Position numbers and translations under genes: made by a program
Notes under the pieces: generated by a model
The model's database searches: none
Told to the model about the DNA's origin: nothing
Seen by the model: only the letters and a program-made list of their open reading frames with translations
NCBI RefSeq assembly: GCF_023016115.1
Contig: NZ_JALKBH010000001.1
Location: 310,001-374,000, forward strand
Reading direction: 5' to 3'
DNA: 64,000 nt
Source: Alcanivorax sp. S6407
GTDB taxonomy: Bacteria > Pseudomonadota > Gammaproteobacteria > Pseudomonadales > Alcanivoracaceae
Shown: positions 58,980 to 64,000 of the stretch, piece by piece
How positions within the stretch are numbered: the stretch's first letter is position 1
How the letters are laid out: every line of letters begins with the position of its first letter

Positions 58980-59216
58980 TCACTCCAGACCGCCTTCTTC
59001 GTTGCTGGCTTCCTCGTTGGAGCGCAGGTTCACGGCATGGAAGCCCTTGTTGGCAGGTTGCACTTCGTATTCGACTGGCTGACCGGCCTTGAGGCTCTTG
59101 TAACCGTCCATCTGAATATAGGAGTAATGGACAAACAGATCCTCCCCCCCTTCATCTGGTCTGACAAAACCGTACCCTTTGGCGTTGTTAAACCACTTTA
59201 CTCTTCCCGTTGCCAT
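58980..59216 (-). CDS. cspD: Cold-shock domain protein (CspD type)
   Basis: 78 aa. A single cold-shock domain with RNP1 KGYGFV and RNP2 LFVHY, plus a C-terminal extension of about 10 acidic residues (NEEASNEEGGLE), as in CspD. Position beside clpS-clpA, as in E. coli and pseudomonads, supports cspD over other csp genes. CspD binds single-stranded DNA and blocks replication in stationary phase. The 5' leader contains a strong hairpin. Confidence 0.9.
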   Translation of the reverse strand: MATGRVKWFNNAKGYGFVRPDEGGEDLFVHYSYIQMDGYKSLKAGQPVEYEVQPANKGFHAVNLRSNEEASNEEGGLE

Positions 59217-59245
59217 GGTCCTTCCCTCTGCCTATCCAATGGCGT

Positions 59246-59265
59246 GAAAAGCCTTTTGGCTTTTC
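59246..59265. promoter_or_regulatory. Hairpin in the cspD 5' leader
   Basis: GAAAAGCC-TTTT-GGCTTTTC is a perfect 8-bp stem 30 bp upstream of the cspD ATG. On the plus strand it is followed by a T-rich run and could terminate read-through towards clpS. For cspD transcripts it might act on mRNA stability. Confidence 0.4.
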
Positions 59266-59506
59266 GTTTCTTTTTATTCAACGGTATCCGCTGCGTTACA
59301 CTGTAAGTCCCGGAGACAAAAAGACCGGGCAGTATTGTGCAACTTTTAAACATGCGTCGCAGGGTGTCAACCCCGTGACAAATCCCTTGGAGTGGGGGGC
59401 TTGAAAAAAGGACGACCGCCCATCATTTCATCATTGCCTGTTGACGCCAGCAGGGTTACAACGGTTTAAACGACTTATGAATTGGCAATATCAGTGGCAC
59501 CCGGAC

Positions 59507-59863
59507 ATGACTGAACTGAACGGCCGAATCACAGCCGGCCCCTCGGATTCACCCTCAGAACCGGACCGTCATGGAGACCTGGCCGTCGAGGAGGCCAAAC
59601 CCAAACTCAAGCCACCGTCCATGTACAAGGTATGGATGTTGAATGATGACTACACCCCGATGGATTTCGTGGTGGAAGTGCTTGAGGACTTCTTCAATAT
59701 GGGGCGCGAGCAGGCCACCCGGGTCATGCTGGCGGTGCATACGGAAGGAAAGGCAGTGTGCGGGATTTATCCCCAGGACATCGCCGAAACCAAGGCCACC
59801 CAGGTGGTCGAATATGCCCGGGAAAATCAGCATCCGCTGATGTGTCAGGTGGACCAAGCCTGA
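59507..59863 (+). CDS. clpS: ATP-dependent Clp protease adaptor ClpS
   Basis: 118 aa. The conserved core [29 protein letters not shown] (in parts) and [23 protein letters not shown] are those of ClpS, which hands N-degron substrates to ClpA. The residues that line the N-degron pocket (NDDYTPM) are present. No good ribosome site marks any start; 59507 and 59477 are both possible. clpA follows after 26 bp in the same direction. Confidence 0.92.
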   Translation: MTELNGRITAGPSDSPSEPDRHGDLAVEEAKPKLKPPSMYKVWMLNDDYTPMDFVVEVLEDFFNMGREQATRVMLAVHTEGKAVCGIYPQDIAETKATQVVEYARENQHPLMCQVDQA

Positions 59864-59889
59864 CCGGGTACTGGCAGTGAGGTAGCCCT

Positions 59890-62154
59890 ATGCTCAGTAA
59901 AGAACTGGAAATTACGCTGAACGAAGCGTTCCGTCATGCACGTAGTCACCGTCATGAGTTCATGACTGTGGAGCATCTGTTGCTGGCATTACTGGAAAAC
60001 GAGGCCGCCGTGGAAGTGCTGCGTGCCTGTGGCGCGGACCTGGATGATCTGCGCGAATCACTGAGCCAGTTTATCGAAGATTCAACTCCCCTGTTGCCGG
60101 AGAGTGACCCGGAGCGTGACACTCAGCCAACCCTGGGTTTTCAGCGTGTACTGCAACGCGCCGTGTTCAGTGTCCAGTCTTCCGGCAAGAAGGAAGTCAC
60201 CGGCGCCAATGTGCTGGTGGCCATTTTCAACGAACAGGAAAGCCAGGCGGTCTACTTCCTGAATTGTCAGGACATTCATCGTCTGGATGTGGTCAATTTC
60301 ATTGCCCACGGTATCTCCCAGCTGCAGGATTCCAGCCAGCCCCCGGAAATGGAGCAGGAGGCCGAGGGTGCCGAAACCGGTGGCCAGGCTTCGGCGCTGG
60401 AGAATTATGCGGCCAATCTCAACGAGCTGGCTCGCGAGGATCGCATCGACCCGCTTGTGGGGCGTGCTTTCGAGATCGAGCGTGCAGCTCAGATTCTCTG
60501 CCGTCGCCGCAAGAATAATCCGCTGCTTGTGGGTGAGCCTGGGGTGGGTAAGACCGCCATTGCCGAAGGGCTGGCGCGGATGATCGTGGAAGGCAAGGTG
60601 CCTGAGCCGCTGTTGGACGCCACTGTCTACTCTCTGGACCTGGGCGCCTTGCTGGCAGGAACCAAGTATCGGGGGGATTTCGAGAAGCGCCTGAAAACCC
60701 TGCTCGCCGATCTCAAGAAAGAGCCCAACGCGATCCTCTTCATCGACGAGATTCACACCATCATCGGTGCCGGAGCGGCCTCCGGCGGGGTTATGGATGC
60801 CTCCAACCTGCTCAAGCCATTGCTGGCCAATGGCGAGCTGAAATGCATGGGCTCTACCACCTTCCAGGAATACCGCGGGGTATTCGAGAAAGACCGTGCT
60901 CTGTCCCGTCGTTTCCAGAAGATTGATGTGGTGGAGCCTTCTGTGGAAGACACAGTGGGCATTCTCAAAGGGCTTAAATCCCGTTTCGAGAAGCATCATG
61001 ACGTGGAATACAGTGATGCGGCCCTGAAAGCGGCTGCCGAACTCAGTGCCCGCTACATCAATGATCGTTACCTGCCGGACAAGGCCATCGACGTGATTGA
61101 TGAAGTGGGGGCCTGGCAGCGTCTGCGCCCGGAAGAAGAGCGCAAGCACACCATTGAAGAATCGGATGTGGAAGACATGGTGGCCAAGATCGCCCGGATT
61201 CCGCCCAAGCAGGTGTCTTCTTCCGACAAGGAGCTGCTGCGTAACCTGGAGCGCGATCTGAAGATGACCGTATTCGGTCAGGATGATGCCATTGATACCA
61301 TCTCTGCGGCGATCAAGTTGTCCCGTGCGGGTCTCAAGGGTGAGAACAAGCCCATTGGCAGCTTCATGTTTGCCGGCCCTACCGGGGTGGGCAAGACCGA
61401 AGTCAGTCGTCAGCTGGCTCGAGCCCTTGGCGTGGAGCTGATTCGCTTCGACATGTCCGAGTATATGGAGCGGCACACCGTGAGTCGGCTTATCGGTGCA
61501 CCTCCGGGGTATGTGGGATATGACCAGGGCGGTCTGCTTACCGAGGCCATTACCAAGACGCCGCATTGCGTATTGCTGCTGGACGAGATCGAGAAGGCTC
61601 ACCCGGAAGTGTTCAATATCCTGCTGCAGGTGATGGACAACGCCACGCTGACCGATAACAACGGTCGCAAGGCGGACTTCCGTAACGTGATCCTGATCAT
61701 GACCACCAACGCCGGTGCCGAAGTCCTAAACAAGCGCTCCATTGGTTTCACCGAGCAGGACAACAGCACCGATGGCATGGAGATGCTCAAGAAGGTGTTC
61801 ACTCCGGAATTCCGCAACCGTCTGGATGGCATCGTGCAGTTCGGGCCGCTTACCACCGAGGTTATTCTCGGCGTGGTCGACAAGTTCCTGGTGGAGTTGC
61901 AGGCGCAGCTGGACGAAAAAGGCGTTGTCCTGCACGTGGACGACTCGGCTCGCCGCTGGCTGGCAGAGAAGGGCTACGACAAGGACATGGGCGCCCGGCC
62001 AATGGCTCGCCTGATCCAGGAGCAGCTGAAGAAACCGCTGGCAGAGAAGCTGCTGTTTGGCGAACTGTCGGAGCAGGGTGGCCAGGTGGATGTGGCAGAG
62101 AAAGATGGCCAGCTAAACCTGACGGTGAAATCTGCGGAGGCGGAGCCGGCGTAG
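59890..62154 (+). CDS. clpA: ATP-dependent Clp protease ATP-binding subunit ClpA
   Basis: 754 aa with N-terminal repeat domain, two AAA+ modules (Walker [10 protein letters not shown] and GPTGVGKTE; Walker B ILFIDEIH and VLLLDEIE) and the sensor region. No M-domain coiled coil, which separates it from ClpB. It unfolds substrates brought by ClpS and feeds ClpP, which is not in the window. A heptad array and terminator follow. Confidence 0.97.
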   Translation: MLSKELEITLNEAFRHARSHRHEFMTVEHLLLALLENEAAVEVLRACGADLDDLRESLSQFIEDSTPLLPESDPERDTQPTLGFQRVLQRAVFSVQSSGKKEVTGANVLVAIFNEQESQAVYFLNCQDIHRLDVVNFIAHGISQLQDSSQPPEMEQEAEGAETGGQASALENYAANLNELAREDRIDPLVGRAFEIERAAQILCRRRKNNPLLVGEPGVGKTAIAEGLARMIVEGKVPEPLLDATVYSLDLGALLAGTKYRGDFEKRLKTLLADLKKEPNAILFIDEIHTIIGAGAASGGVMDASNLLKPLLANGELKCMGSTTFQEYRGVFEKDRALSRRFQKIDVVEPSVEDTVGILKGLKSRFEKHHDVEYSDAALKAAAELSARYINDRYLPDKAIDVIDEVGAWQRLRPEEERKHTIEESDVEDMVAKIARIPPKQVSSSDKELLRNLERDLKMTVFGQDDAIDTISAAIKLSRAGLKGENKPIGSFMFAGPTGVGKTEVSRQLARALGVELIRFDMSEYMERHTVSRLIGAPPGYVGYDQGGLLTEAITKTPHCVLLLDEIEKAHPEVFNILLQVMDNATLTDNNGRKADFRNVILIMTTNAGAEVLNKRSIGFTEQDNSTDGMEMLKKVFTPEFRNRLDGIVQFGPLTTEVILGVVDKFLVELQAQLDEKGVVLHVDDSARRWLAEKGYDKDMGARPMARLIQEQLKKPLAEKLLFGELSEQGGQVDVAEKDGQLNLTVKSAEAEPA

Positions 62155-62160
62155 GTAGCT

Positions 62161-62191
62161 CAGTTGACAGTTAACAGTTGATAGTTGACAG
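62161..62191. repeat. Heptad array, CAGTTGA/CAGTTAA type, before the clpA terminator
   Basis: CAGTTGA, CAGTTAA, CAGTTGA, TAGTTGA, CAGCTAA in 7-bp steps, starting 6 bp after the clpA stop and ending 15 bp before the terminator. The matching right arm is missing; instead a TGCGTGC-type array lies after the terminator. Confidence 0.6.
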
Positions 62192-62205
62192 CTAAAGGCG
62201 CAAAC

Positions 62206-62244
62206 AAAAATACCCCCGGCTCGAGAGAGGCGGGGGTATTTTTT
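62206..62244. terminator. Terminator between clpA and infA
   Basis: AAAAATACCCCC pairs with GGGGGTATTTTT (12 bp) around a purine-rich loop, with a T run to the right and an A run to the left, so it may serve both convergent genes. Confidence 0.9.
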
Positions 62245-62252
62245 GGGCTTTC

Positions 62253-62284
62253 TGCATGCAGCGTGAGGCGTGTTGCGTGCAGCG
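62253..62284. repeat. Heptad array, TGCATGC/GGCGTGT type, after the clpA terminator
   Basis: TGCATGC, AGCGTGA, GGCGTGT, TGCGTGC, AGCGGCC in 7-bp steps, directly beside the terminator, and ending 7 bp before the infA stop codon. Confidence 0.6.
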
Positions 62285-62291
62285 GCCTTTC

Positions 62292-62510
62292 TTATTTCAT
62301 GCGGAAAGTGATACGACCCTTGGTCAGGTCGTAGGGGGACATTTCCACCTTTACACGGTCGCCGGTGAGGATGCGGATATAGAATTTGCGCATCTTTCCG
62401 GAGATATGGGCCGTGATCACATGACCGTTATCCAGCTTCACACGAAACATCGTGTTGGGCAGGGTTTCAACGATCACACCTTCGAGTTCAATCTGTTCTT
62501 CTTTCGCCAT
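62292..62510 (-). CDS. infA: Translation initiation factor IF-1
   Basis: 72 aa, exactly the usual length. An S1-type OB fold: [47 protein letters not shown] in parts. It binds the ribosomal A site during initiation. Conserved position after clpA as in E. coli. Followed on the same strand by bpt and aat upstream (higher coordinates), so transcription runs aat-bpt-infA. Confidence 0.98.
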   Translation of the reverse strand: MAKEEQIELEGVIVETLPNTMFRVKLDNGHVITAHISGKMRKFYIRILTGDRVKVEMSPYDLTKGRITFRMK

Positions 62511-62609
62511 CCAACAAATACCTTGGGTTACCGGCTATGAGCGAGGGCGCAATTATGCCTAGAAAGCGGGCCGGCTGCAAAACCTGTTGTGCTTTGGTGG
62601 GACAAGACG

Positions 62610-63329
62610 TTATTTGCCTTGCTCAGACAGGTCCTTCCAGGCGCCGCTGCGCAGTATTTCCAAGGGCTGATACTCGTTCTTGTAGCGCATTTTCTGGCAC
62701 TGATCGATCCAGTAACCCAGATACAGGTAGGGCAGGTTGAGGCGCTGGCATTGCTCAATCTGCCAGATCAGTGCCATGACACCTAGGCTGCGTTCATGGC
62801 GATTGGGGTCAAAGAAGGTATACACCGCAGACAGTCCATCCTCCAACTGGTCAGTGACGGCGACGGCTCGCAGCTTGCCTTGTTCCCTGAAACAATAGAA
62901 ATGGGTGTCAGCCCAGTCGCAGGTGAGGAAATTGGTGAATTGTTCTTCGGAAGGCGGATACATATCGCCATCGCCATGGCGCTGGTTGATGTAGTCGGCG
63001 TAGAGACTGTAGAGCTCGCGGGTAAAGCGTGCGGGTTCCCGGCTGACGACCAAGTCCTGGTTGAGCTTGCGGATACGGCGATGACGGCGCCGTGGTTTGA
63101 AATCGGCGGCGCGGACCCGGGCTGGAATACAGGCCGAGCACTCCTCGCAGTGGGGGCGATACAGGTAATCGCCGCTGCGTCGAAACCCCAGCAGGCTCAG
63201 TTCGCTATAGAGCGCCGGTGACAGGGTGGCCTGGGGGTCCACAAACAGGGTTGAGGCCTGGCGATCTTCCAGGTAACTGCAGGCGTGGGCCGGCGTCCGG
63301 AAGAAGCGCAGTGTCGAAAGATCCGTCAT
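62610..63329 (-). CDS. bpt: Aspartate/glutamate leucyltransferase
   Basis: 239 aa, the bacterial ATE-type enzyme Bpt. N-terminal cysteine pattern HCEECSACIP and C-terminal GVMALIWQIEQCQRLNLPYLYLGYWI in parts are those of arginyl/leucyl transferases. It adds Leu from Leu-tRNA to proteins starting with Asp or Glu, making them ClpS/ClpAP substrates. Adjacent aat and clpSA complete the N-degron module. Present mainly in marine and other gammaproteobacteria but absent from E. coli. Confidence 0.93.
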   Translation of the reverse strand: MTDLSTLRFFRTPAHACSYLEDRQASTLFVDPQATLSPALYSELSLLGFRRSGDYLYRPHCEECSACIPARVRAADFKPRRRHRRIRKLNQDLVVSREPARFTRELYSLYADYINQRHGDGDMYPPSEEQFTNFLTCDWADTHFYCFREQGKLRAVAVTDQLEDGLSAVYTFFDPNRHERSLGVMALIWQIEQCQRLNLPYLYLGYWIDQCQKMRYKNEYQPLEILRSGAWKDLSEQGK

Positions 63330-63382
63330 GGTTTCAGTTTAGCCAACCCGCGCGGCAGTGAAAATCCTTCCCGGATAGCCGG

Positions 63383-64000
63383 TCAGGTTGGTTTTTTGTT
63401 ACCGGGCAGTGTTGCCCAGTCCCATTGGCCTGCAGGCCAGTTTACGGGTTCAGGGGTGGCAGGTATCCAGTCCGCCAGGTGCTGACGAAAGGTTTCCCGG
63501 TCGATCATGGCGGCGCCCATGCTGCTTAGATGGGGGTTTTCCACCTGGGCATCAATCAGTGCGATATCCAGTGTTCCGGCAAGTTGCTTGAGGGCTGCCA
63601 GCGCGATTTTAGAGCCGTTCAGGCGGGGCGAGACCATGGATTCACCAAAGAAGATTCTGCCCAGCTTAATGCCATAGATGCCCCCGGCGATCTCGCCATC
63701 CTGCCAGACCTCCAGACTGTGGGCGTAGCCCATTTGGTGCAGGCGGATATAAGCGCTGATCATTTCCGAACTGATCCAGGTTCCTCCACCGTCGCGGCGG
63801 GGGGCGGCACAGAGCGCCATGATCGAGGAAAAAGCCTGATCCAGGGTGATGGTGAAATCGGTCTTGCCAAGATGACGACGCAGGCTGCGGCTGATATGGA
63901 TCTGTTCCGGATAAAACACACAGCGCGGGGCAGGGGACCACCACAGAATGGGCTGATAGTCCGCGTCGTACCAGGGGAAAATACCGGAAGAATAGGCCCT
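63383..64000 (-). CDS. aat: Leucyl/phenylalanyl-tRNA-protein transferase (5' end outside window)
   Basis: The frame is open to the window edge; 205 residues are seen. N-terminal visible part reads [34 protein letters not shown] in pieces, as in Aat; the core [20 protein letters not shown] and HLSSMGA are intact. Aat adds Leu or Phe to proteins with N-terminal Arg or Lys. An internal GTG at 63919 is not the start. Its stop lies 53 bp before bpt. Confidence 0.95.
   Translation of the reverse strand, partial: [205 protein letters not shown]

Noticed and set aside
58830-59306. 158-codon open frame between icd and clpS
   Set aside because: Most of it is antisense to cspD, which is certain; composition is not protein-like.
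60082-61602. 506-codon open frame antisense to clpA
   Set aside because: Same reasoning; clpA is certain and the antisense product is low-complexity with no recognisable domain.

Overview
The window reads as chromosome of a marine, hydrocarbon- and lipid-using gammaproteobacterium, most likely Alcanivorax or a close relative. This is inferred from protein families and gene order, not from a database search. Supporting points are the gammaproteobacterial order icd-cspD-clpS-clpA-infA-bpt-aat, the block nudJ-mnmA-hflD-purB-roxA, malate synthase G, several acyl-CoA dehydrogenases, a phasin-like protein and a complete liu-type leucine/isovalerate block. No rRNA, tRNA, prophage, insertion sequence or CRISPR array was found. 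Genes cover nearly all of the sequence and none is clearly broken; the first (tag) and last (aat) are cut by the window edges.

Layout. 1-6.6 kb: end of tag, a Fur-box-preceded cytochrome c/FTR1 iron permease, glxR-hyi (tartronate semialdehyde/hydroxypyruvate metabolism), djlA, an MpaB/DUF2236 protein and a small YdcH-like protein. 6.8-16.4 kb (minus strand): an unknown secreted protein, then aacS, liuD, liuC, liuB, liuA and liuR, which take isovaleryl-CoA to HMG-CoA and activate acetoacetate; HMG-CoA lyase is not present. 16.5-22.3 kb: an RND/MMPL exporter, a hybrid histidine kinase, a TIP30-like reductase and rraA. 22.4-30.9 kb: small regulators, mdh, a geranylgeranyl-reductase-like flavoprotein, an AraC regulator, a phasin, a type B carboxylesterase, bolA and trhO. 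31-33.5 kb: modABC molybdate transporter. 33.6-43.9 kb: an Lgt-like membrane protein, an RHH protein, a GMC oxidoreductase, a YgfB-like protein, a diguanylate cyclase, two acyl-CoA dehydrogenases behind a PsrA-like operator, an SDR and ttcA. 44-56.2 kb: glcB, a secretin-N0-like protein, a TrmB-like methyltransferase, the purB/roxA/GNAT and nudJ/mnmA/hflD groups, moaCDE and rluE. 56.4-64 kb: monomeric icd, cspD and the N-degron module clpS-clpA-(infA)-bpt-aat.

The most unusual signal lies between genes. At about 15 sites the intergenic DNA carries arrays with 7-bp (in one class 8-9-bp) periodicity, usually as two inverted arms around a GC-rich core or beside a terminator. At least six arm types with unrelated words (for example AGCTACA, CAGTTAA, CGAGTTT, TGCGTGT) share this layout. 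They occupy 9 of the 12 convergent gene gaps and none of the 11 divergent gaps, and often run right up to stop codons. Two REP-like hairpins with compensating stem changes lie inside two of them. This is the best candidate here for an undescribed system.

Likely regulation visible in the sequence: a Fur box before the iron permease; a perfect 16-bp palindrome over the liuR promoter, whose mRNA may be leaderless; a PsrA-like operator before the acyl-CoA dehydrogenase pair; and inverted repeats before the CBS-domain and AraC genes.
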